The position numbers and the translations under genes were made by a program. Source: Lachnospiraceae bacterium (lineage in GTDB: Bacteria; Bacillota; Clostridia; Lachnospirales; Lachnospiraceae). From it: a stretch of DNA of 33,318 nt. The stretch lies in NCBI GenBank assembly GCA_014804265.1, contig JAAVAC010000068.1, positions 1-33,318 of the forward strand, given 5' to 3'. Below, one piece after another: positions 24,484-33,129 of the stretch. Positions within the stretch are counted from its first letter, which is position 1; every line of letters starts with the position of its first letter. The notes below the pieces were generated by a model. It was given only the letters and a program-made list of their open reading frames with translations. It searched no databases and was not told the DNA's origin.

Positions 24484-27400
24484 ATGGGATATAACGTGAA
24501 TACAAAAAAATATACAGTAGGGGATATAACGTTACAAATAACAATAAAACATGGTTCTGTTTTGGCATTAGAAATTATTTCAAGTCAGGGGGAGCATGGA
24601 AAATTAGCGCTTACCATGGAAGTGGAAGAATCCATGGAGACAGCACAGGCACAGGGGCTTGTGGGAACAGATATCTGCGTTGGACTTAAGGATGGAAGCC
24701 GGATGTTTGCAGGAGTGTGCAGTCAGGTGGCATTGTCCAACCAGACAGGCTATAAGACTCTGCAGGTAACTGCTTATACTTCTTCCATCAAGATGGATAA
24801 AGAGGCAAAGAAGAAGACCTTCCAGAATCCTTCCAAAACGTTTAAGCAGGTGGCGGATGCCATTGCAGAAGGTTATGGGGCAGCCGTTACATTGGACCAG
24901 GACTGCCGGATTTCTCAGGTTTTATATCAGCAGAATGAAACAGACTGGGGATTTTTAAAAAGAATTGCTGCCGCAGAAGGAAAAACAGTATATGTGGATA
25001 CAGCTTCCCTTTCCCCCAATATATATATTGGAAAGCTGGGATTCAGGAGCTTTGGGGCAGAGGTGCTTGGTGAGAGCCTGAGTTCTTCCAGAGATACGGG
25101 CGAGATGGCGCTTGCAGAAGCAAACGGGCAGGCAGCGGAAGGCTATATGTTTGATACCTATGAATGCTATTGCAGCGCATTAGATGCAAGTGCAGGGGAT
25201 CGGATAGATGATGTAACAGTGATTAAGTCAGGCAGAATCCGGTTGGAGAAGGGTGTGCTGGAAAACCGTATTACTTACGCTTATGAAGAGGGAATCAGGC
25301 CCACCCAGAAGGAATCCACACAGCCCTCCTTAAACAGAAGTGTCCTTACTGGTAAAGTCCGGACCATAAACGGTAACCAGATTCAGGTAGAGCTTGATAC
25401 GGATGGCGGCGCAGGGGACATGGTGTGGGTGCCTTATGAATCCTACATAAGCAATTCCTTTTACTGTATGCCGGATGAAGGCGATACGGTGTTTTTGTAT
25501 TATGAAAATAACGGGAATATGGTATGTCTTGGAAGCAGGTATGCTTCAACAGAAAGCCCGGATTTTGAAAAGCCCCGGGAAGACGTTTTGACCAATCATG
25601 ACAAGATGATAAAGCTTGGGGAGAAAAAGGCATGTCTGACGGCAACCCGCGAACATCACGACGGGGAGAACCCAAACGAAGTATCTATTATTATGGATGA
25701 CGATATCGGCATTACCCTTCAATCAGGAAGAGAAATTAAGATAAAGGCGAAGGAAAACCTGAATCTGTTTACCGGAAATATTGAGGGGTATGATGACAAA
25801 TATGAAGAAGGACAAAAGAAGCTTCAAGGCCGCCATGAGGAAAATGAAGAAATTTATAAGGCAGAAAGCGGTAAACCGGGTAAAGGGGATCTAGCAATTG
25901 CTGCTTTAGCTGATTTTGCAAAAACCCAGGGGGAAAATGTTCTCAATATAGGAAAGGGAATGATTATGTATGACATGTGGGCCGGCATATATAACTCATT
26001 CCAAAAGGATGATTCCGGGGATGGAGATTCTCAGGAAGAACAACCTTTGGAAACGGGCGTTGCAACCTTGTATGGGTATGAATCGCTGGTTCTTCAGGTA
26101 AGTAACAATAAGATTTCCATAGATACCGATATCCATATCACTGCAGATACATTTAAATGGTTAGGCTATACCCAGGGAGAACATGAGGCGGAAGAACTCC
26201 CTTTGCAGGACTGGTGGGAAACTGCATTGGACGGGCTGCAGTTTGCATTGGATATTGCAGGTTGTTTTCCCGTATTGGGAGCAGTGCCGGATTTGATAAA
26301 TGCAGGCGTTTCCCTGATGAGAGGAAATTTTGCGGAAGCGGCCATGAGTGCGGTAGCAGCTATTCCGGGTGCTGGTGATGCTGTAGGTGCCGCAAAGATT
26401 GCTGGTAAAAGTTTAAAAATAGTCACTAAGTCATTAACGAAGGCTGAACGAATATTTTCCATATTACAAGGCTTGTATGTGGCAGCCCAGGGCGCATTTG
26501 CCATTTATCAGATGCGGGACGGCCTTGCGGATATGTGGGAACGCTGGAAAAATGGTGAAAACATCTTTGCGAATCCGGGAGACGTGAGCATGATATTTAA
26601 CCTGTTAGGCTCAAGTACTATGGTGCTTCGGGGTGCAAAGGGCATTGGAGAAGGTATTGCCGGGAAAAAGATTGGACTTTCCTATGATGGTGACCCTAAT
26701 TATGCCAACGGCGATACTAACCGGAAGAAAACGGACTGCGGTGACCCTATTAATGTGGTGACCGGAAGCTTTGGCATGGAGTATACAGACCTGCAGCTGA
26801 GGGATGTCAGGGAGACATTTTTTATACAGAGGACCTACGAATCTATATATGAAAATAAAGGCATGCTGTTAGGAAGTAGGTGGTTTTTGAATATTGAAAG
26901 CCGTCTGCAGAAAATAAAAGATAGTGTACAGGTCCAGCTGCCGGATATGAAGCTGGTGAAATTTACCAGAACAGACTACGGCTGGGAAAACAGCAGAACT
27001 CATGACCGAATCTGGCAGCTGCATTCCTTGCAGGAAGGATACTTATTAAAAAACAATCAACAGAAAAAATCCTATATGTATGATAATGAGGGCCGTCTTT
27101 TAAGTATTGCTGACCGGTTTGAAAATCATATCCGCTTCCACTATGAAAATGGACATCTATCCCGTCTTACGCTGGAAAGCGGACAGAGCCTGACTTTTGC
27201 TTATGAGGACAATCATCTGGTTTCAATGACTACAGGCGATGGGCGGAGTCTTAAGTATGAGTATGAAGGGGAATACTTAAGAAAAGTAATTCTGGCAAAT
27301 GACAGTTTTATTACATACGAGTATGATTCCGACGGACGGATTCATTCCATCACCGACCAGAATGAAAATACTTACGTGACCAATGAGTATGACAGGAAAG

Positions 27401-30400
27401 GCAGGGTAGTGCGCCAGACTACTTCCACCGGCTGCGAATTTGCCTTGTTTTATGATGAAAAGGCCCACAAGACCACATTTACGGATATTTCCACCGGTGA
27501 ACAGACCATTTATGAATATGACAGCAAAAAAACAGTCACAAAGACTACCTATCAGGACAGAACCACGGAAGAATATGGTTATGACGACTGGGAAAACTGC
27601 ATCTATGAAAAGGACAGAAATGGAAATGAAACCCGCCGCCTCTATGATATATATGGAAATCTGCTGGAAGAACAGCTCCCGTCAGGGCTGGTTACCATCA
27701 ACGAATATGATGTACATAACCAGCGGGTGCACCAGAAGGATAATGCGGGACGGGAAGTGACATGGACTTACGATGAGCGGGGCTGCCTTGTGGCAGAAGC
27801 CCTGCTGACGGCACCGGGGAAATGGAGCAGGATGTCCTTTGCCTATGACAGCTTCGGGCGTATCATTGAAGAGCGGAATCCAAACGGCAATCTCATAGAG
27901 TATGCCTATCAGAAATTCAGTGAGCCGGTACGCCGCACCTATCCGGAAGGGGAAACCACCTGGTTTGAGTATGATCAGGCAGGACGCTGCCTAAGGGAAT
28001 GGGATGATAGCGGGACAGAGGAATATAGTTATAACAGGACCGACTGCCTGACACAGATTAAGGACAGGGATGGAAATATCCTTCGTTTCCAGTATGATTT
28101 TCTGGGAAACAGGACAGCAATCATCAAACCGGAGCAGCATGGTTTGGAAAATGGCAGAATACAAATCACTTATGATGAACTGGACCATATAAACAGCGTC
28201 ACGACTGCCCAGGGAAGCGTATACCGGTATTGGAACGGAGGGGATGGAAGGCTTTTAAAGGCAGTCCACCCCAATGCCTTCAACCAGGAGACACAGGATG
28301 GGGAAGGCATGGCCTTTGATTATGATGAGACAGGACGGCGCATCCGGGTGCATTATCCGGATGGCGGATGCGAGCGTTATTTTTTAGATGGAAACGGCAA
28401 CATCATCAAGAAAGTGGCGCCGGAGCAGTACGAGGCAGGAACAGACGACGGGGCAGGATATACCTATGAATATGACAGCTCGGACAGGCTTACAAAAGTG
28501 ACAGACCCATATGGAAACGTACAGCAGGCATATATCTATGACATGGCGGGAAATGTAATAAAGTCCATTGATGCAAGAGGATACCTGACAGCAGATACCG
28601 ATGAAGAGCGGGCAGGCACCCTGTACACCTACAACCTTGCAGGCTGGATGCTGAGCAGGCGCGAGCCGTTACGCAGGGAGCTGGATGGGAGCATCCGTTA
28701 CAGGCTGACCTGCTACCGTTATGACGATATGGGAAACCTGATGGAAGAGAAGCGTTTCCTTGAGGAACAGTCTGAAAGCAGTAGGAGCGGAAGAATCCAT
28801 GTGCTGCAGTATGCCTATGATAAATCAAATCGGCTGGTACAGGTATCCGACAGTACCGGAGCGGCAGTCTGGTATGGGTATGACGAAACAGGGTATCTCA
28901 CCGGTGAAAAGGTGCGTGTAGGAGAAGATACGTGGAAAGAGACACGTTATGAATACTCACCAGCCGGGAAACTGCTAAGGCGCATGGTACGCCTAAAGGG
29001 CGGGGAACCGGAAGCGGCACAGGAGACGGACGTGCAGGGAGCGGCTGGACGGGAGAAGGAAGTCCGGAACACAGTGTCATGGAAGCCGCAGGAAATCCGT
29101 GAAAGCGACTGGGCTGTTACTGCATTTTCCTATGATAAGAACGGTAACGTGACAAAAGTAAAAATGCCGGAGGGCGGCTGTTACTACTATGAATATGACA
29201 GGGACGACAGGCTCATCCGGGAACGCCATGCAGAAGAAGGCGGAGAGATACAGAATGAAATCCGTTATGCCTATGACGCAGCCGGGAACTGCATTTCCGT
29301 CACAGATGTAAATGGGAACAAGTATGAACATGAGTATGACCTCTGCGACAGGGAAGTTGCAGTGACGGCACCGGATGGAGGAAGGACCAGGATGGTGCAT
29401 GACAGGAACGGAAACGTGGTCTGCAGGTATACGCCGATGCAGCTTGCAGGCAGGGACACACAGGAAAACGCAGCAGGCGCTCCCATAGCTGGTTTACAAA
29501 CCGGCTGGCGGTACTCCTATGACTTAAATGACAGGATGACCGAGGTGTCCGCTCCGGAAGGGACAGTATTAAACAGTTTCCGCTATGAGCTGGACGGACA
29601 GCTCAAGGGCATCGCAGATGCAACAGGAAGCGGAATCAATCTGGAGTATGACCTTGCCGGAAGAAGGATTTATGCATGTACTTCCGGAGAAAGCAGCCAA
29701 AGCTACCGCTATGATGCCATGGGGAACCTTATCGGGCTGACCGATGGGCTGGAACACCATACGGAATTTATCTTAGACCCATGGGGACGCATTACCGGCA
29801 TCAAAAAGCCGGATGGCTCCATGGAGCAGTATGCCTATGACTACATGGGCAACATGCTCCGCACAGAAGACGGGGAAGGGAATGCAGTCACCTTCCGTTA
29901 TGACTTAAACGGCAATATGACCGCCCGCATCGACCAGACGGGGGACCGGGAGCTGTTCGGCTATGACAGGGAAAACCGCCTGGTGAGCATGACGGACCGA
30001 AACGGCACCCATACCCGCATCACCTACAACATGTATGGGAGCATGACGAGCCGGACTGCCGTCACGGCAGACAAGAGCGGCACTGTGGCAGAAAGCTATG
30101 GCTATTACCCGGATGGGAAGCTGCGCTGTGCAATGGGCGGAGGGATGCGCTACGATTACCTTTATGATGCCATGGGAAGGCTCAGCAAAAAGAGCGCCAG
30201 CGGCAGGACCCTGCTGTGGAATGAATACGACCTGAACGGCAACCGCACCGCAATGACAGACCTGACGGGAAAGCGGCTGGAATACCGCTATGATAGCCTT
30301 GACCGGCTGGAGGAAATCAGGGATAATGGAGCTAGGCAGGTAAGCTATCGTTATAATGCGGACGGAACCATTCGGAGGATGGAAGTGGGAACCGGGCTTG

Positions 30401-31941
30401 TGACAGAATATACTTATGATGCGGATAAGAATGTAACCAGCCAGAAGACAGTGATGGCGGGCATGGATAAGCTGCCAGGATATGAAAATGGCGGCATCAC
30501 AGGACTGTTAAACCGACAGAACAAGGAGGCCATGGAAAAATCCCCTGCAGGAAACCAGCCTTTTATCCGGCAGATGAACGAGAGGGACAGGAGCCGGCCG
30601 TTTACGCTGGTGGACAATACCTATGCCTATGATGCTAATGGAAACCGTACAGGGAAGCAGACGCTGGCAGGTCTGACAGCCTATCAGTATGATGCAGTCA
30701 ACCAGCTGGTAAAGGTGGATTACCCCACAGGAAGCGAAGAGTACCGCTATGACAAGGCAGGGAACCGGACAGAAAAGCTTGTCAACGGCATGACTGCAGA
30801 ACGTTATCAGTACGATGCAAGAAACCGGCTGATAAGCCGGGACATCATGTCGCTGCGTGCAGATGGGACAAATGCGGCTGTGCATAAGGAATACACCTAT
30901 GACCGGCAGGGAAATATGCTTTCTGACGGCACAAGGAGCTTTGCCTATGATGCCATGAACCGCTTGAGCCAGGTGACGAGCGAGGAAGGAGGGATACAGA
31001 AGAACCGCTACGACGGGGAAGGCCTGCGTGCGGAGATGGAGGAAAACGGAAGGCTGGCAACATTCCTGTTTGACGGGGATAAAGTAGTGACAGAGACGGA
31101 ATGCGACGGGAATGTGATCCGGTATATCAGGGGATATGAACTGGTCAGCTCCGACAGTGAAAAGGCCAGGACCTATTACCATTACACTTCAGACGAGCTG
31201 GGGAGTATTACCCATGTCACGGATGGGGATGGGAATGTATGTAATTATTATGAATATGATGTTTTTGGCGATTTTACCGTTAGGGAAGAAAGTGTTGCCA
31301 ACCGATTTGCCTATGCAGGAGAGCAGTATGACCTGGTAGCGGGGCTGTATTATTTAAGAGCGAGGTTTTATAATCCGGTAATCGGCAGGTTCATTCAGGA
31401 AGATACCTATTATGGGGATGGGTTGAATCTGTACAGCTATTGCCAGAATAATCCGGTTGGGTATGTTGATCCTAGTGGGCATGGCAGATTGCCTTGTGAT
31501 CAAAAAGAGGCTGCGATTAAAAAGATGATGGAGGAAGGGATTAGTAAGAAGGAGGCGAAGAAGCGTTATGAAAGTCTCAGAAAAGGTTATAGAGAATATG
31601 ATCTTGTTCCATATGATAATCGAAAATATAAAACCCCAGGTTTTGAAAAACATCATGGTGTTTTGAATGAATGGGCAGAACATAATATTCCAGGATACAC
31701 CAAAAAAAATGCACCAACCATATTATTATTTCCTGAAACTCATGAACTTACAAAAGAAGTTTATCGAGAGTGGTTGCGAGAAAATTACGGAAAACCCGTA
31801 GGCGTTTCTCCTGATTGGAGTAAAATCTCAAAAGCAGAAGTTATGAAGTTGACTAATGATATGTTTGATGCTGCTAAAGTACCACAACATGTTAGAGTGG
31901 AATATTTTGAATTATTTGATATTTTTATTACGGGAGGCTAA
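24484..31941 (+). CDS. VgrG-like spike fused to Rhs toxin with C-terminal HNH-type nuclease
   Basis: This is a giant 2485-residue effector. In order: a gp27-like domain (about 1-250); a gp5-type OB-fold (about 285-356, VLTGKVRTINGNQIQVELDT and WVPYESYISNSFYCMPDEGD); a beta-spike; a hydrophobic region (about 585-675) like the pre-toxin membrane segments of Rhs effectors; a DUF6531-like Rhs start (DCGDPINVVTGSFGMEY, from 751); a long array of YD repeats forming the Rhs cocoon; and the Rhs core end FIQEDTYYGDGLNLYSYCQN ... DPSGHG (about 2304-2334). A 150-residue toxin follows with H2390-H2391-G, H2400-N2401-IPGY and H2420, suggesting an HNH/Endonuclease VII nuclease of the SHH type. No signal peptide is present. 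The toxin part is far more AT-rich than the core, indicating exchange. Confidence 0.92.
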   Translation: MGYNVNTKKYTVGDITLQITIKHGSVLALEIISSQGEHGKLALTMEVEESMETAQAQGLVGTDICVGLKDGSRMFAGVCSQVALSNQTGYKTLQVTAYTSSIKMDKEAKKKTFQNPSKTFKQVADAIAEGYGAAVTLDQDCRISQVLYQQNETDWGFLKRIAAAEGKTVYVDTASLSPNIYIGKLGFRSFGAEVLGESLSSSRDTGEMALAEANGQAAEGYMFDTYECYCSALDASAGDRIDDVTVIKSGRIRLEKGVLENRITYAYEEGIRPTQKESTQPSLNRSVLTGKVRTINGNQIQVELDTDGGAGDMVWVPYESYISNSFYCMPDEGDTVFLYYENNGNMVCLGSRYASTESPDFEKPREDVLTNHDKMIKLGEKKACLTATREHHDGENPNEVSIIMDDDIGITLQSGREIKIKAKENLNLFTGNIEGYDDKYEEGQKKLQGRHEENEEIYKAESGKPGKGDLAIAALADFAKTQGENVLNIGKGMIMYDMWAGIYNSFQKDDSGDGDSQEEQPLETGVATLYGYESLVLQVSNNKISIDTDIHITADTFKWLGYTQGEHEAEELPLQDWWETALDGLQFALDIAGCFPVLGAVPDLINAGVSLMRGNFAEAAMSAVAAIPGAGDAVGAAKIAGKSLKIVTKSLTKAERIFSILQGLYVAAQGAFAIYQMRDGLADMWERWKNGENIFANPGDVSMIFNLLGSSTMVLRGAKGIGEGIAGKKIGLSYDGDPNYANGDTNRKKTDCGDPINVVTGSFGMEYTDLQLRDVRETFFIQRTYESIYENKGMLLGSRWFLNIESRLQKIKDSVQVQLPDMKLVKFTRTDYGWENSRTHDRIWQLHSLQEGYLLKNNQQKKSYMYDNEGRLLSIADRFENHIRFHYENGHLSRLTLESGQSLTFAYEDNHLVSMTTGDGRSLKYEYEGEYLRKVILANDSFITYEYDSDGRIHSITDQNENTYVTNEYDRKGRVVRQTTSTGCEFALFYDEKAHKTTFTDISTGEQTIYEYDSKKTVTKTTYQDRTTEEYGYDDWENCIYEKDRNGNETRRLYDIYGNLLEEQLPSGLVTINEYDVHNQRVHQKDNAGREVTWTYDERGCLVAEALLTAPGKWSRMSFAYDSFGRIIEERNPNGNLIEYAYQKFSEPVRRTYPEGETTWFEYDQAGRCLREWDDSGTEEYSYNRTDCLTQIKDRDGNILRFQYDFLGNRTAIIKPEQHGLENGRIQITYDELDHINSVTTAQGSVYRYWNGGDGRLLKAVHPNAFNQETQDGEGMAFDYDETGRRIRVHYPDGGCERYFLDGNGNIIKKVAPEQYEAGTDDGAGYTYEYDSSDRLTKVTDPYGNVQQAYIYDMAGNVIKSIDARGYLTADTDEERAGTLYTYNLAGWMLSRREPLRRELDGSIRYRLTCYRYDDMGNLMEEKRFLEEQSESSRSGRIHVLQYAYDKSNRLVQVSDSTGAAVWYGYDETGYLTGEKVRVGEDTWKETRYEYSPAGKLLRRMVRLKGGEPEAAQETDVQGAAGREKEVRNTVSWKPQEIRESDWAVTAFSYDKNGNVTKVKMPEGGCYYYEYDRDDRLIRERHAEEGGEIQNEIRYAYDAAGNCISVTDVNGNKYEHEYDLCDREVAVTAPDGGRTRMVHDRNGNVVCRYTPMQLAGRDTQENAAGAPIAGLQTGWRYSYDLNDRMTEVSAPEGTVLNSFRYELDGQLKGIADATGSGINLEYDLAGRRIYACTSGESSQSYRYDAMGNLIGLTDGLEHHTEFILDPWGRITGIKKPDGSMEQYAYDYMGNMLRTEDGEGNAVTFRYDLNGNMTARIDQTGDRELFGYDRENRLVSMTDRNGTHTRITYNMYGSMTSRTAVTADKSGTVAESYGYYPDGKLRCAMGGGMRYDYLYDAMGRLSKKSASGRTLLWNEYDLNGNRTAMTDLTGKRLEYRYDSLDRLEEIRDNGARQVSYRYNADGTIRRMEVGTGLVTEYTYDADKNVTSQKTVMAGMDKLPGYENGGITGLLNRQNKEAMEKSPAGNQPFIRQMNERDRSRPFTLVDNTYAYDANGNRTGKQTLAGLTAYQYDAVNQLVKVDYPTGSEEYRYDKAGNRTEKLVNGMTAERYQYDARNRLISRDIMSLRADGTNAAVHKEYTYDRQGNMLSDGTRSFAYDAMNRLSQVTSEEGGIQKNRYDGEGLRAEMEENGRLATFLFDGDKVVTETECDGNVIRYIRGYELVSSDSEKARTYYHYTSDELGSITHVTDGDGNVCNYYEYDVFGDFTVREESVANRFAYAGEQYDLVAGLYYLRARFYNPVIGRFIQEDTYYGDGLNLYSYCQNNPVGYVDPSGHGRLPCDQKEAAIKKMMEEGISKKEAKKRYESLRKGYREYDLVPYDNRKYKTPGFEKHHGVLNEWAEHNIPGYTKKNAPTILLFPETHELTKEVYREWLRENYGKPVGVSPDWSKISKAEVMKLTNDMFDAAKVPQHVRVEYFELFDIFITGG

Positions 31942-31942
31942 T

Positions 31943-32434
31943 ATGAATATTAAGGCAATAGTAAGTAAATTAAAAAATGATAACAATTTTGAAATTAAAC
32001 CAGCATGTGGCTACCCAAAACTTAAAGATGGTCATGTTTTACCAGATGATTTGAAAGAGTTTTATGGTATATGTGGTGGAATCAATTGTTATACTGAAGA
32101 AGGTGGATTCCCAATTGAAATCTTGTCACCAAATAATTTTAAGGAAGCTAATAAGTTATTGCTAGGAAATGAGTATGCAGACGATATATCATCATCATGG
32201 TATGTGATAGCAGATGCCGAAGATGGAAATTATATAACAATAGACTGTAGTCAAAATAGACTTGGAAAATGTTATGAAAGTTTTGAGTATAGCCATGCAG
32301 TTGCTGGCAACTGCCCTGTTATTGCATTATCTTTCACAGAATTGCTAAATAGTATATTTGAATACAAAGGTGATTATTTTTTTTGGAAAGACAACACAAA
32401 TTTTGTATCACACGGTGATGCATATGATATTTAA
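31943..32434 (+). CDS. SUKH (SMI1/KNR4)-like immunity protein
   Basis: The 163-residue protein begins MNIKAIVSKLKNDNNFEIKP, contains LPDDLKEFYGICGGI, FPIEILSPNNFKEANKLLLG and SSWYVIADAEDGNYITIDCS, and ends with a helical FTELLNSIFEYKGD segment. This matches the SMI1/KNR4 (SUKH) superfamily, the commonest immunity proteins of nuclease toxins. It starts one base after the Rhs stop codon with gggagg 5 bases upstream, so it is translated together with its toxin. It almost certainly protects the producer against the HNH-type toxin just upstream. It shares the low GC content of the toxin domain, as expected for a toxin-immunity pair that moved together. Confidence 0.85.
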   Translation: MNIKAIVSKLKNDNNFEIKPACGYPKLKDGHVLPDDLKEFYGICGGINCYTEEGGFPIEILSPNNFKEANKLLLGNEYADDISSSWYVIADAEDGNYITIDCSQNRLGKCYESFEYSHAVAGNCPVIALSFTELLNSIFEYKGDYFFWKDNTNFVSHGDAYDI

Positions 32435-32465
32435 TGTTTGCTATAACAAACATCTCTAACAATAA

Positions 32466-32702
32466 ATGACTCTGTTTGAACGACAATATTTTGGAAGGCA
32501 TACCTTGCTTTGGGTATCAGAAAAACTAAAGTAATTTATTGAAAAGAGTGAATTAAAAGAATACGAGTTTCAAAGTATTGAAATATCGGTAAGTGACGAA
32601 TATGAAGAAATATATCCTAATAGAGAGATTTCTTGCTTTTATCGTTTGGCTACTACAAGGAACAATAAATGTACAGGACGAAATGTATACAAATTGGGAT
32701 AA
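32466..32702 (+). pseudogene. Decayed Imm11-like immunity gene remnant
   Basis: The frame from ATG 32466 reads FGRHTLLWVSEKLK, then TAA at 32532-32534, and continues in the same frame as FIEKSELKEYEFQSIEISVS and DEYEEIYPNRE. The pattern LLWVSEKLKxFIEK..LKEYEFQSIE resembles the C-terminus of Imm11-type immunity proteins. The in-frame stop and the lack of an N-terminal domain show that it is a displaced remnant. Confidence 0.5.
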
Positions 32703-32805
32703 TATGGATTTCCGTGTTACAGAAAAAGTGTATTTGGTATTGTCTGAGAAAGCTATAAATACTCTTAAATGTTTTCAATTAGATAGTGCCGATATTTTGC
32801 AGTAA
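32593..32805 (+). pseudogene. Second immunity-gene tail remnant
   Basis: In a different frame from the preceding remnant, WDNMDFRVTEKVYLVLSEKA and INTLKCFQLDSADILQ end at TAA 32803-32805. This again looks like the C-terminal end of an immunity protein of similar type. The start side (MTNMKKYILIERFLAF) has no family resemblance and no ribosome binding site. It overlaps the previous remnant, so one or both were truncated or frameshifted. Confidence 0.45.
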
Positions 32806-32834
32806 TAAGTATATTATTTTCAAGCATGTAATGA

Positions 32835-32863
32835 ATGCCAGTAAGAAAATATCTTGCTGGCAT
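32835..32863 (+). terminator. Hairpin after the immunity remnants
   Basis: An 11-bp stem (atgccagtaag 32835-32845 with cttgctggcat 32853-32863, one G-U pair) and a 7-base loop lie 30 bases after the last remnant stop. There is no clear T tract, so terminator function is uncertain. Confidence 0.4.
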
Positions 32864-32932
32864 CCATTGTTCTATAATTTTGTCTCCAATATCCGAATAT
32901 CCTTCCACGGAAACTGTACTTTAAGATTATAA

Positions 32933-33106
32933 GGACGATTGCTTGCGGATGATTATGGAAACATTATGATAGAATCTGTTGGAAGAAGTACAGTTCCAGC
33001 AGGAAAAAATGGAGTAGCCACACATACCTTATATCCTAATGGCTTTAATTACCAAACATATAATCCAGTAGGCCATGGAAATAATACAACTCCACATGGT
33101 CATTAG
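32933..33106 (+). pseudogene. Orphan C-terminal tail of a polymorphic toxin
   Basis: The frame between stops reads LLADDYGNIMIESVGRST, VPAGKNGVATHTLYPNGF and NYQTYNPVGHGNNTTPHGH and ends at TAG 33104-33106. Glycine- and histidine-rich ends of this type (NYQTYNPxGHGNNTTPHGH) are typical of C-terminal regions of Rhs and related toxins. No start codon or Rhs core precedes it. It is best read as a displaced toxin tail left behind when a new tip was recombined into the Rhs gene. Confidence 0.6.
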
Positions 33107-33129
33107 ATGTAAAATTGGAAAAGCATTTT

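Noticed and set aside
30508..31182. 224-residue minus-strand open frame
   Set aside because: Antisense to the Rhs repeats; open only because of biased codon use in the YD repeats.
26734..31480. Repetitive DNA that could be taken for a tandem repeat array or CRISPR-like structure
   Set aside because: The repetition is at protein level (YD repeats of Rhs, G-x-x-x-x-x-YDxxGxL type), with degenerate DNA and no regular spacer structure.
32434..32453. Small hairpin atgtttg-caaacat right after the SUKH-like gene as terminator
   Set aside because: Only 7 bp, AT-rich and without a following T tract.
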